DNA from: CAYXZO01 sp964469505
GTDB lineage: Bacteria; Fidelibacterota; UBA8477; JABMPR01
Length of the DNA: 14,406 nucleotides
Assembly: GCA_964469505.1 (NCBI GenBank)
Contig: CAYXZO010000058.1
Span: 1-14,406, forward strand
Reading direction: 5' to 3'
The position numbers and the translations under genes are program-made. Positions 6,322 to 13,092 of this stretch are shown here, one piece after another (the stretch's first letter is position 1; each line of letters begins with the position of its first letter). The notes below the pieces were generated by a model. It made no database searches and was not told where the DNA came from. It was given only the letters and a program-made list of their open reading frames with translations.

Positions 6322-6554
6322 TTAAAAGTGTTCTTACACTGCAGATTTTTTTATGATTATTGCCGGAGAATCACTCCCAAACGTAAAAACGAACGCTTTA
6401 GTCGATGCGGGTAAAGCAATTGATAAATAAATGTTACACACCTTCGGTTTTTCTTATTCAGTACAGCAAGGGGGAAGGAATATAGCTATCACCTGGGACC
6501 AAATTCAGGTATTCAAGAGCATGCCGGGGAATACCGTGGGGCTTGCCTCTCCTT
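6243..6554. other. A+T-rich spacer between PIN toxin and hicB
   Basis: 312 bp with no convincing gene. Its left part is the hicA remnant. On the plus strand a frame runs from 6326 to 6571 with one internal stop: 25 codons from ATG 6353, TAA at 6428-6430, then directly ATG 6431 and 46 codons. I recognise no family in either half, no ribosome site precedes them, and the end overlaps the PIN toxin gene. It may be a decayed gene or chance. Confidence 0.5.
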
Positions 6555-6956
6555 TCATAAATAATTACTAACAAATTTACCCGGGCTTACAATTCTAATC
6601 TCCTGATAGCCGTCCAAGTGCAACAGGTGTTTGTCCCCGCTCACGATTATCTCGCAATTACCCGCCACGGCGCACTCAAGGAACTTGTTATCATCCGGGT
6701 CCTCGCATGCGGTTATTGTAACCTTCCTAGTATCAACTATTTCCGAATTCATAATGAAGAGATTTAAAATCTTGGAAACATCAATTTGAGGAAAAGCCGA
6801 GCCGATTATTTCCCCTACTCTTTTGTATTCCTCAATTATAGGCTCTGAAAGAACAGTGGCAAAATCCCCATGCCGCCAATGGACCAAGATTTTGGAGGTG
6901 GGACCCGGGAAAAAAATAGCCGATATTAATACATTGGTATCAAGAACAGCTCTCAT
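6555..6956 (-). CDS. PIN-domain toxin, partner of AbrB-type antitoxin
   Basis: A 133-residue PIN domain of the 'putative toxin component' type. Acidic site residues: Asp6 (VLDTNVLISAIFF), Glu42/Glu43 (IIEEYKRV), Asp88/Asp89 (EDPDDNKFLECA) and Asp108 (VSGDKHLL). The DPDDNKFLE and SGDKHLL blocks are hallmarks of this subgroup, which is predicted to be a metal-dependent RNase toxin. Its ATG overlaps the antitoxin stop by four bases (ATGA), so the pair is translationally coupled. It differs from the other PIN protein in this window (2765-3160) in both sequence and antitoxin class, so the two are independent acquisitions. A+T richer than the flanking aroK and aroB. Confidence 0.87.
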   Translation of the reverse strand: MRAVLDTNVLISAIFFPGPTSKILVHWRHGDFATVLSEPIIEEYKRVGEIIGSAFPQIDVSKILNLFIMNSEIVDTRKVTITACEDPDDNKFLECAVAGNCEIIVSGDKHLLHLDGYQEIRIVSPGKFVSNYL

Positions 6957-7216
6957 TCACTAGTTCTGGCCCTTATTATAGCTGCCTTAATGTCTGACTT
7001 TTTCAAGCCGACCTTCCTGGCAGCCTTACGAGCTTCTCGGACCAGTTCTCCGAACTCATCAATAGCCGGCTCGGATATTTTTTTAAAAACCACTACGTCC
7101 TTATCACCTAATACAACAAACCGAACTCCGGTTGTGAGCTTAAGCTTTTTTCTGATATTCTCAGGTATTACAACCTGCCCCTTGGAGGACAACTTTGTAG
7201 TTGCTATATGACTCAT
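6953..7216 (-). CDS. AbrB/SpoVT-type antitoxin
   Basis: An 87-residue protein with a swapped-hairpin AbrB DNA-binding domain at the N-terminus (TTKLSSKGQVVIPENIRKKLKL and the following strand VRFVVLGDKDVVVFKK). A basic helical tail (EFGELVREARKAARKVGLKKSDI) is expected to bind the PIN toxin. I chose ATG 7216, because GGAG lies 8 bases upstream. The GTG three codons earlier (7225) overlaps that ribosome site and is less likely. It is preceded by a good promoter and a perfect 12-bp palindrome, suggesting autorepression. Confidence 0.85.
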   Translation of the reverse strand: MSHIATTKLSSKGQVVIPENIRKKLKLTTGVRFVVLGDKDVVVFKKISEPAIDEFGELVREARKAARKVGLKKSDIKAAIIRARTSE

Positions 7217-7239
7217 ACGCGGCACTCCATTCTTACTTT

Positions 7240-7251
7240 CTTACATGTAAG
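7240..7251. promoter_or_regulatory. Perfect palindrome, candidate AbrB operator
   Basis: CTTACATGTAAG is a 12-bp perfect palindrome directly abutting the predicted -10 box, so it covers the expected transcription start. An additional CTTAC half-site lies at 7233-7237. Placement is ideal for autorepression by the antitoxin or toxin-antitoxin complex. Binding is inferred. Confidence 0.5.
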
Positions 7252-7280
7252 ATAATAGCAAAGAATACACCACTCACCAA
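7252..7280 (-). promoter_or_regulatory. Predicted promoter of AbrB/PIN operon
   Basis: On the minus strand TTGGTG (7280-7275), exactly 17 bp of spacer, then TATTAT (7257-7252, 5/6 to consensus). The 12-bp palindrome follows without a gap. The -35 box is poor (3/6), consistent with a modest, regulated promoter. Confidence 0.5.
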
Positions 7281-7481
7281 GCTTATTTTAGGAATGGGAA
7301 TGGCTTGCTCACTCAAACCTCGCATTATTCTTCGTGACCACTTCATCAGTTGGAGTTATTCCCTGGAATCATGGGCCTATCCGAAATGGACCAATTGATT
7401 ATCGGTTGACAGAATAAGCCGATTATTATAAATGGTCGAAAAATAGGGGCAGTGGGGCGGGAGGCTGGAAAGATCATTATA

Positions 7482-8018
7482 TCACGGCAACAAGACTCTA
7501 TTTTTCAGATTAATAATAATTGCCTCGGCAATTTCATCCGGAGAACGTCTTTCACTGTTGACCGCAAGGCGGGCCACCGCCTCATAAAGCGCCCGTCGTT
7601 CCTGCTCTAACCGTCGGAGAATCTCAACCGGCGAGTCTGCCTGCAGCAGGGGTCGGTCATCACTGTCGGCCAGGCGGATAGCGGCAGTTTGGGGAGTGAC
7701 CTCAAGCCAGACAGTTGTCTCCCGCTGTAGCAGCTCGCGATTCTCCGGCGCCAGCACAACTCCCCCGCCACAGGCAACCACCAACCGGGACCGGTCAAGG
7801 GTGTCCCGCAGCGCTTGCTGTTCCAAACTGCGGAAGTGAGCTTCGCCGGCGGTAGCAAATATGGCCCCGATGGATTGATCCTGCTGTTGTTCAATGACCG
7901 TATCCAGGTCCAGAAAAGTGTAGCCCAGGCGCTTCGCCAGCAGATGCCCCACTGTAGATTTCCCGCTACCCATCAAACCCACCAGGTACAGGCGGTCCGG
8001 CAGAGATTTCTCAACCAT
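7482..8018 (-). CDS. aroK: Shikimate kinase
   Basis: Step 5 of the shikimate pathway: ATP-dependent phosphorylation of shikimate to shikimate-3-phosphate in the cytosol. The 178-residue length is normal. P-loop GLMGSGKST (14-22), shikimate-binding Asp39 (LDLDTVIE) and Arg63 (AHFRSLE), the CGGGVV glycine loop (83-88) and the DDRPLL lid Arg122 are all present. The frame stays open upstream, but the family N-terminus (DRLYLVGLMGSGKS) and the coupling arrangement support ATG 8018. It overlaps the end of aroC by 8 bases (ATGGTTGA) and has no strong ribosome site of its own, so it is likely translated by coupling from aroC. No clear terminator follows. Confidence 0.96.
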   Translation of the reverse strand: MVEKSLPDRLYLVGLMGSGKSTVGHLLAKRLGYTFLDLDTVIEQQQDQSIGAIFATAGEAHFRSLEQQALRDTLDRSRLVVACGGGVVLAPENRELLQRETTVWLEVTPQTAAIRLADSDDRPLLQADSPVEILRRLEQERRALYEAVARLAVNSERRSPDEIAEAIIINLKNRVLLP

Positions 8019-9171
8019 AATGTCCGTGGGCCTGGAGATTGGCCTGTAATTCTGCCAGCGAATCGCCGCCGAATTTCTCCAGCAGGGCGTCAGCCAGCAC
8101 CAGAGCCGCCATGGCTTCGCCGATAACGGCTGCGGCGGGCAAGGCACAAATATCGCTACGTTCTTTGTGGGCTGAAGCCGCCTTGCCGGTGGCTAGATCT
8201 ACTGAGGGTAATGGTTTTTTTAAAGTCGGCAGCGGCTTCATGGCGGCCCGAATCACAATGGACTGACCGTTGCTCATGCCACCCTCAATACCCCCGGCGC
8301 GATTGGTGGGGCGTCTGGTACGACCAGCCTCGGGCTCGATGGCATCGTGTACCTGCGAGCCGGGTAATTCGGCACTTTCCCAACCCGCTCCGATGGAGAC
8401 CGCTTTAACGGCATTGATGGACATAAACGCAGCTGCCAGCCGGGCATCCAGTTTACGATCCCAATGGGTATAACTACCCAAACCCATGGGTAAGCCCGTG
8501 GCAATCACTTCGAAACGGCCGCCCAGGGTATCACCAGCGCGGGCAGCAGCATCTATGCGCTCCATGGCCGCCTTGGCGGCGGCAGAATCCAGCATTCTCA
8601 CGGGGGAAGTATCGGCGCGGTTGTTCAATTCCCGGGGATCGGCCGGGATTTCCACCGGACTCGTCTCCACCCCGCCGAGATTGATGACATGACTGCCGAT
8701 AAAGACACCAACCTGAGCCAGCAGGCTTTTGGCCACAGCTCCCAGGGCCACCCGCATGGCGGTCTCCCGGGCGGAAGACCGTTCCAGCACGTTGCGCAGA
8801 TCATTGAAACCAAATTTCCGCATCCCCGGCAGGTCAGCATGGCCGGGACGGGGTAGGGTCACCGGCCGGATCTCCTCTGCCGCAGGTTCCACCGCCATTA
8901 CTGTGCGCCAGTTCTTCCAGTCCCGATTGGCAATCCACAGGGCAATAGGGCTTCCCAGGGTTACCCCGTGACGTACGCCTCCCTGGATTTCCACCTCATC
9001 CTTTTCGATCCGCATGCGGCCGCCGCGACCGTAGCCCAGGCGACGGCGGGCAAGTTCGGCCTCTATGAACTGTTGTTCCAGGGGGACGCCAGCGGGAAAA
9101 CCTTCCAGAATACCGGTCAAGCCCGGGCCGTGGGATTCACCGGCGGTGAGAATTCGTAAACGGTAAAGCAT
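8011..9171 (-). CDS. aroC: Chorismate synthase
   Basis: Last step of the pathway: FMN-dependent elimination of phosphate from EPSP to give chorismate. The 386-residue length is normal. Family signatures occur in order: GESHGPGL (11-18), RPGHAD (108-113), LERSSARETAMRVA (129-142), TNRAGGIEGGMSNG (289-302) and KERSDICALPAAAVIGEAM (336-354). The start is ATG 9171, where MLYRLRILTAGESHG matches the usual N-terminus. A ribosome site is not obvious. Upstream lies a 622-bp repeat-rich spacer with an assembly gap, so whether it is co-transcribed with aroE cannot be decided. Its stop overlaps the start of aroK. Confidence 0.97.
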   Translation of the reverse strand: MLYRLRILTAGESHGPGLTGILEGFPAGVPLEQQFIEAELARRRLGYGRGGRMRIEKDEVEIQGGVRHGVTLGSPIALWIANRDWKNWRTVMAVEPAAEEIRPVTLPRPGHADLPGMRKFGFNDLRNVLERSSARETAMRVALGAVAKSLLAQVGVFIGSHVINLGGVETSPVEIPADPRELNNRADTSPVRMLDSAAAKAAMERIDAAARAGDTLGGRFEVIATGLPMGLGSYTHWDRKLDARLAAAFMSINAVKAVSIGAGWESAELPGSQVHDAIEPEAGRTRRPTNRAGGIEGGMSNGQSIVIRAAMKPLPTLKKPLPSVDLATGKAASAHKERSDICALPAAAVIGEAMAALVLADALLEKFGGDSLAELQANLQAHGHYG

Positions 9172-9258
9172 TTTTATAGGATATGCTGAGTTGATGTGGA
9201 AGGAAAGGGAAAAGGGAAGCCGAGGAGAGGAGAAAGGAGACGTGAGATAGGGTGCAGA

Positions 9259-9282
9259 GTATCTAGGTTGCTAAGTGTCTAG
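9259..9282 (+). repeat. Octamer array GTATCTAG-GTTGCTAA-GTGTCTAG
   Basis: Three 8-bp units in perfect register. The first fifteen bases match the minus strand near 4010-4025, and the unit is the same as that of the seven-unit array at 14301-14355. Confidence 0.6.
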
Positions 9283-9436
9283 GGATTAGGGTAATTGTCA
9301 GTGGGAACGGGTATCGACAGGTCGGGATTGGGAGGATCCTCGTAATGACACTATTTACCGCGGCCTGCAGTCAGCGGTCGATCTGCCGGAATTCGAAGAA
9401 CGGAAACCGGAAAAATGCCATAACATGTTGTTTTTC

Positions 9437-9460
9437 CTTAGATACAAAGATACTTAGATA
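9437..9460 (-). repeat. Octamer array TATCTAAG-TATCTTTG-TATCTAAG
   Basis: Three 8-bp units on the minus strand, variants of GTATCTAG. They stand immediately before the heptamer array at 9475-9516, the same pairing as at 4010-4052. Confidence 0.55.
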
Positions 9461-9474
9461 CCCTTTACCCCTGC

Positions 9475-9516
9475 TTCCTGCATCCTGTTTCCTGTTTCCT
9501 GTTTCCTGTTTCCTTC
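9475..9516 (+). repeat. Heptamer tandem repeat TTCCTGT
   Basis: Six 7-bp units: TTCCTGC, ATCCTGT, three perfect TTCCTGT, and TTCCTTC, leading directly into the truncated poly-T element copy. The last part recurs after the N gap (9652-9671). Non-coding. Similar in kind to the short tandemly repeated heptamers described in some cyanobacteria. Confidence 0.75.
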
Positions 9517-9551
9517 ATCCGTGGTCGGCGGTCACCTTCCCCTGGAGCGGG
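9517..9551 (-). repeat. Dispersed poly-T element, copy cut by the N gap
   Basis: On the minus strand CCCGCTCCAGGGGAAGG is followed by TGACCGCCGACCACGGATG. This is identical to the distal part of the 9672-9761 copy. The rest is lost in the N gap. Confidence 0.6.
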
Positions 9552-9651
9552 NNNNNNNNNNNNNNNNNNNNNNNNNNNNNNNNNNNNNNNNNNNNNNNNN
9601 NNNNNNNNNNNNNNNNNNNNNNNNNNNNNNNNNNNNNNNNNNNNNNNNNNN
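9552..9651. other. Scaffold gap of exactly 100 N
   Basis: The run is exactly 100 N, a conventional placeholder for a gap of unknown length. The 55 bases before it (9497-9551) are identical to the 55 bases after it (9652-9706), so the two contigs probably overlap and the real gap may be zero. Confidence 0.95.
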
Positions 9652-9671
9652 TCCTGTTTCCTGTTTCCTTC

Positions 9672-9761
9672 ATCCGTGGTCGGCGGTCACCTTCCCCTGG
9701 AGCGGGATGAGACGCATAACCACGTCCTCGACGTCACCTTTCTCAAAAAAAGAAAAAAATA
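9672..9761 (-). repeat. Dispersed poly-T element, best-preserved copy
   Basis: On the minus strand a T-rich edge (T7-C-T7) is followed by GAGAAAGGTGACGTCGAGGA, a variable middle, CATCCCGCTCCAGGGGAAGG and TGACCGCCGACCACGGATG. It serves as the reference for the family. On the other strand the element ends in a tract of A with single interruptions. Confidence 0.65.
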
Positions 9762-9793
9762 AAGTGACCTGACTATCTACGCGTGGAAGGGTT

Positions 9794-10666
9794 TCACTCC
9801 TCGCCTTGGCGTTTGAAGCCGGTGATTTTCTTGATGAGGGCTTCCCGCAGTTCGGTCAAGGGGAATTTGTCCCAATCCTGCGGTCCCAGCCAGAAATCCA
9901 GAGAGTCCAGCGCCTGGTGGAGGAGCATATCCACCCCGCTTACCGTCTGGCAGCCGGCCAGTACCGCCTCCCCCAGCAGGCGGGTATTGAGGGGATTATA
10001 AACCAAATCCATCACCACCTGCACTTTTTCCAGCAGGTCAACATCCACGGGTGAATCTTTGGAGTAACCCTTCATGCCGATGGGCGTGGCGTTGATGAGC
10101 AAGTCACAGCCTTCGATAATCTCCGCTGCCGAAGCATCCCAGGGAGCAACGTGCAACTCCATGGGAGCACATACATTTTTGAGAATCTTGTACAGCCGCA
10201 AGCCGTTCACCAGGGTTCGGGCCACCACGATGGTTTCTTTGACTCCCAGGCGACTCAGGGCGTACACCACCGCCCGGGCGGAACCGCCGCTGCCCAAAAC
10301 CACCACCTGGTAGCCGGCGGGTTGGATCGAATTCATTTTCAATGCTTTCATGAAACCGGTCCAGTCTGTATTGGTGCCCACCAGCTTACCTTCTCGCCGG
10401 ACCACGCAATTAACAGCCCCTAATTCCACGGCGGCAGGTTCCAGTTCTGCCAGATGGGAAATAATGGCTTGCTTTAGGGGGATGGTGACGTTGAAACCAT
10501 CCAGTTTTTTAGCAGTAGGTTTACGAAGCCAATCTTTTAGGTCAGGCTCCACCACTTCGAAGCGGCGATAAGTAGCATCTTTCAGCCCCAGTTTTTCGAA
10601 AACCCACTGATGGAGAAAGGGGCTTACACTTTGTTTTACGGGAGAACCAATGATTCCAAAACGCAC
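9794..10666 (-). CDS. aroE: Shikimate dehydrogenase (NADP)
   Basis: Step 4: NADPH-dependent reduction of 3-dehydroshikimate to shikimate. The 290-residue length is normal. Substrate-binding Ser13/Ser15 (GSPVKQSVSPFLH), catalytic Lys65 (FNVTIPLK), Asn86 (GAVN) and Asp101 (GTNTDW) are in place, as are the Rossmann loop GSGGSA (125-130), NATPIGM and the C-terminal GVDMLLHQAL. The start is GTG 10666, supported by AAGGA about 8 bases upstream and by the family N-terminus. It lies 41 bp after aroA in the same direction and probably shares its mRNA. Downstream is the repeat-rich spacer. Confidence 0.96.
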   Translation of the reverse strand: MRFGIIGSPVKQSVSPFLHQWVFEKLGLKDATYRRFEVVEPDLKDWLRKPTAKKLDGFNVTIPLKQAIISHLAELEPAAVELGAVNCVVRREGKLVGTNTDWTGFMKALKMNSIQPAGYQVVVLGSGGSARAVVYALSRLGVKETIVVARTLVNGLRLYKILKNVCAPMELHVAPWDASAAEIIEGCDLLINATPIGMKGYSKDSPVDVDLLEKVQVVMDLVYNPLNTRLLGEAVLAGCQTVSGVDMLLHQALDSLDFWLGPQDWDKFPLTELREALIKKITGFKRQGEE

Positions 10667-10707
10667 GGCGCTTTCCTTCTGTTGATTGACGTCGGGTTAA
10701 ATATAGT

Positions 10708-11973
10708 TCAAGGCAGTTGTAAAATCCGCAACTGCCGGAAAAAGTCGGGATGGGAAACGGCTACACACTGGGTATCATCCAGGTGGGCCGGTTTTTCAGC
10801 CACCAGTCCCGCCACAGTAAAAGCCATGGCGATGCGGTGATCGTGATAGGTCTTAACGGGGCCTCCTTTAAGTCTGGCCGGCCCCACGATGCGGAAGCCA
10901 TCGGGTAGCTCCTCCGCCTCCACCCCCCAATTGGTGAGATTCTCCACGATGGCTTTAATACGGTCAGATTCCTTCACCCGCAACTCACCGGCTCCCCGCA
11001 CCACTGTTTCGCCCGCCACCTGGCTGGCCACCACCGCCACCAGGGGCAATTCATCCATCATGAGGGGTACGTCCTCCGCGGGAACGGGAGCTGTATGTAA
11101 TTCCCGAAAACTGCAGTGGAGATCGCCCAGGGGTTCCGGGCCATCCTCGGACATGGATTCGATGACGATATCCGCCCCCAGGGCCTGCAACCAGCGGAGA
11201 AAGGGAATTCGGGTGGGGTTAAGGCTCACCTCCAGCAGATGGATATGGGAGCCGGGAATAAGAACCGCCGCCGCCATGAAAAAAGCGGCCGTGGAGAAAT
11301 CACCGGGGATGGTGCAGTCCAGCGGCTCAAGCGGTTCCGTGGCGGGGGTAATTTGCAGGGTGTCACCGCGGGACTTGAGCTGAGTGACCCCCATGGCCCT
11401 AAGGCAGCGCTCCGTATGATCTCGACTGGGGCCGGGTACATGCAGCACGGTTGGCCCCTGGGCCCGCAGACCCGCCAGCAGCAGTGCCGACTTAACCTGG
11501 GCGCTGGGAACCGGCAAATGCCAGTCAATCCCGTCCAGTTCTCCCCCCTGCATCAGCAAAGGGAGAAAACAATCCTCCCGGGCCAGGATTTCCACTCCCA
11601 TGCGGCGCAGCGGCTGGATCACCCGATCCATGGGACGGTTCCGTAGGGACTCATCTCCGGTGAGGCTCACCTGGAATGGTTCCGGCGCAAGCAGGCCCAT
11701 CATCATGCGGGCGGTGGTTCCCGAATTGCCGCAGTCCAGGGGGTGGGTCGGTTCCCGGAAAGGGTGCAAGCCGCCCCCGTTGATTTCAGTAATTTCTTCG
11801 TCAATTCTAATTTCAATCCCCAGTGCTTTTAAGGCTGCCTGGGTAGCGGCCACATCCCGCCCGGGATTCAGATTGCGGAGACGATTTACTCCTCCGGCCA
11901 GAGTGGCCAGCATTAACGCCCGGTGGCTTATGGACTTATCACCGGGAAGAGTTAGAGCGCCTTCAAGTGACAT
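10708..11973 (-). CDS. aroA: 3-phosphoshikimate 1-carboxyvinyltransferase (EPSP synthase)
   Basis: Step 6: transfers enolpyruvate from PEP to shikimate-3-phosphate. The 421-residue length is normal, with a short N-terminus. Signatures: PGDKSISHR (10-18), GNSGTT (82-87), GDESLRNRPMDR (106-117), SAQVKSALLLAGL (157-169), catalytic Asp307 in MMDELP, Glu335 in RVKESDRI, and DHRIAMAF (378-385). The GNSGTT/RNRPM/SAQVKSA set looks more like the Bacillus-type (class II) than the E. coli-type enzyme, from memory of the families. Its ATG overlaps the aroF end by 11 bases (ATGTCACTTGA) with no strong ribosome site, so it is likely coupled to aroF translation. Confidence 0.97.
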   Translation of the reverse strand: MSLEGALTLPGDKSISHRALMLATLAGGVNRLRNLNPGRDVAATQAALKALGIEIRIDEEITEINGGGLHPFREPTHPLDCGNSGTTARMMMGLLAPEPFQVSLTGDESLRNRPMDRVIQPLRRMGVEILAREDCFLPLLMQGGELDGIDWHLPVPSAQVKSALLLAGLRAQGPTVLHVPGPSRDHTERCLRAMGVTQLKSRGDTLQITPATEPLEPLDCTIPGDFSTAAFFMAAAVLIPGSHIHLLEVSLNPTRIPFLRWLQALGADIVIESMSEDGPEPLGDLHCSFRELHTAPVPAEDVPLMMDELPLVAVVASQVAGETVVRGAGELRVKESDRIKAIVENLTNWGVEAEELPDGFRIVGPARLKGGPVKTYHDHRIAMAFTVAGLVAEKPAHLDDTQCVAVSHPDFFRQLRILQLP

Positions 11974-13009
11974 GACTCGGATGGGGGACGGGTGCCAGGG
12001 CGGTCCCCAAAGCCTGGGCCAACAGCTCCACCCGTTCCACCAACTGGGCGAATTGACTGAAGTTCAACTGTTGCTCCGAATCACTCAGCGCCTTCGCCGG
12101 TTGAGGATGCACCTCTACGATCAACCCTTGAGCGCCGGCAGCCAAGCCGGCCAGGGCCAAGGGAATCACTGCCGAGGCCTTTCCCGCGGCGTGGCTGGGG
12201 TCCACCATCACCGGCAGGTGGGTTCTTTGCCGCCATTCGGTAACGGCGCTCACGTCCAGGGTGAAACGGGTGTGGTCGGCGGGGGTACGGATTCCCCGTT
12301 CGCACAGAATCACCTGTTCATTGCCGGCATTCACAATGTATTCGGCGGCCAGAAGGGTTTCCGTAAGGGTGGCTGCCAGGCCACGTTTCAATAGCACCGG
12401 TTTCCCGCAGCGTCCCAGGGCCTTCAGCAAAGGGAAATTTTGCATGTTACGCGAGCCTACCTGAAGCAAATCCACATAGGGAACCACCCGGGCCACCATG
12501 GAGGGAGCCAGCACTTCGGTAATCACCGGCATCCCCGTCTCCTTCCCCACCTGGTACAGTATTTTCACTCCTTCCAGCCCTAGGCCCTGAAAAGCGTAAG
12601 GGGAGGTACGGGGTTTGAAAGTTCCTCCCCGCAGAATGTGTGCGCCCGCGGCCTTGACCATCCGGGCCGTCTGCAGTAACTGGTCGTAACTTTCCACAGA
12701 ACAAGGTCCGGCAATTAAAACCAGTTCCGATCCCCCGATGGTAAGTCCGTTGCCTAAAGTGATTCGAGTGGGGTCCTCCCGCCAGGCGAGGCTCACCTGC
12801 TTGTAAGGAGTAGTTATACGTTCCACCCGCTCTATTTCCGGCAGGGATTGGAAATAGATAAAATCCTGTTCCCCACTCCCGGAGCTGAGGACCAGAAAGC
12901 GTTCCGAATAGCGGGGATGGGGTAGTAACCGGAATCCCCGGCGGCGCAGGCGGGTTATGAAGCGACGTTTTTCAGTAGAGGTGAGGCTCGGTTTGAGCTG
13001 GATCCACAT
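11963..13009 (-). CDS. aroF: DAHP synthase, type I-beta with ferredoxin-like regulatory domain
   Basis: Step 1: condenses PEP and erythrose-4-phosphate to DAHP, the entry to aromatic biosynthesis. The 348 residues show two domains. Residues 1-70 resemble the ferredoxin-like regulatory domain of the Thermotoga-type enzyme (MWIQLKPSLT start, IERVERITTPYK end). The rest is the catalytic barrel with AGPCSVES (100-107), GGTFKPRTSPYAFQG (128-142), QVGSRNMQNF, LCERGIRT and DPSHAAG (270-276). Likely metal ligands are Cys103, His273, Glu299 and Asp310. The regulatory domain implies feedback control by Tyr or Phe. No chorismate mutase domain is fused. A weak promoter-like pair lies just upstream on the minus strand (TTGCAC, 17 bp, TATTCT), giving an almost leaderless start if real. 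Otherwise it is read from the response-regulator mRNA 83 bp upstream. Confidence 0.96.
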   Translation of the reverse strand: MWIQLKPSLTSTEKRRFITRLRRRGFRLLPHPRYSERFLVLSSGSGEQDFIYFQSLPEIERVERITTPYKQVSLAWREDPTRITLGNGLTIGGSELVLIAGPCSVESYDQLLQTARMVKAAGAHILRGGTFKPRTSPYAFQGLGLEGVKILYQVGKETGMPVITEVLAPSMVARVVPYVDLLQVGSRNMQNFPLLKALGRCGKPVLLKRGLAATLTETLLAAEYIVNAGNEQVILCERGIRTPADHTRFTLDVSAVTEWRQRTHLPVMVDPSHAAGKASAVIPLALAGLAAGAQGLIVEVHPQPAKALSDSEQQLNFSQFAQLVERVELLAQALGTALAPVPHPSHVT

Positions 13010-13092
13010 GGGCCCTAGAGAATAGAGCCTATAGTCGGCCCGTGCAACTTTTTTTAATCTTCGAGGCTGAAAAAGGGAGTCCCGGTAGGTGT

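Larger units (their letters stand above)
9172..9793. other. 622-bp repeat-rich spacer with assembly gap
   Basis: No gene can be supported between aroE and aroC. The spacer contains a purine-rich stretch (about 9195-9245), an octamer array (9259-9282), a half copy of the hairpin element (9322-9350), a second octamer array (9437-9460), heptamer arrays either side of the gap (9475-9516 and about 9652-9671), a truncated and a full copy of the poly-T element, and 100 N. No terminator after aroE and no promoter before aroC is clear. Confidence 0.75.

Noticed and set aside
7406..7432. Plus-strand TTGACA with TATAAA 15 bp downstream
   Set aside because: The spacer is short and no plus-strand gene follows. 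It would only read antisense into aroK, so it is probably chance in an A+T-rich stretch.
8019..8147. Upstream extension of shikimate kinase by 43 codons
   Set aside because: The extra residues are read from within aroC in another frame, and the kinase family normally starts close to the P-loop. ATG 8018 fits better.
3572..9761. The repeated spacers as a CRISPR array
   Set aside because: Repeat copies are few, far apart, in both orientations and diverged, with no regular spacer length and no cas genes nearby.
9345..9772. Plus-strand open frames with repeated FLFPVSCF-like text
   Set aside because: They are translations of the TTCCTGT heptamer array and pass through the 100 N, so they are not genes.
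11600..12394. Long plus-strand open frame (264 codons) opposite aroA and aroF
   Set aside because: It is antisense to two certain enzymes with intact motifs and shows no family signature. Long antisense frames are common in G+C-rich genes.
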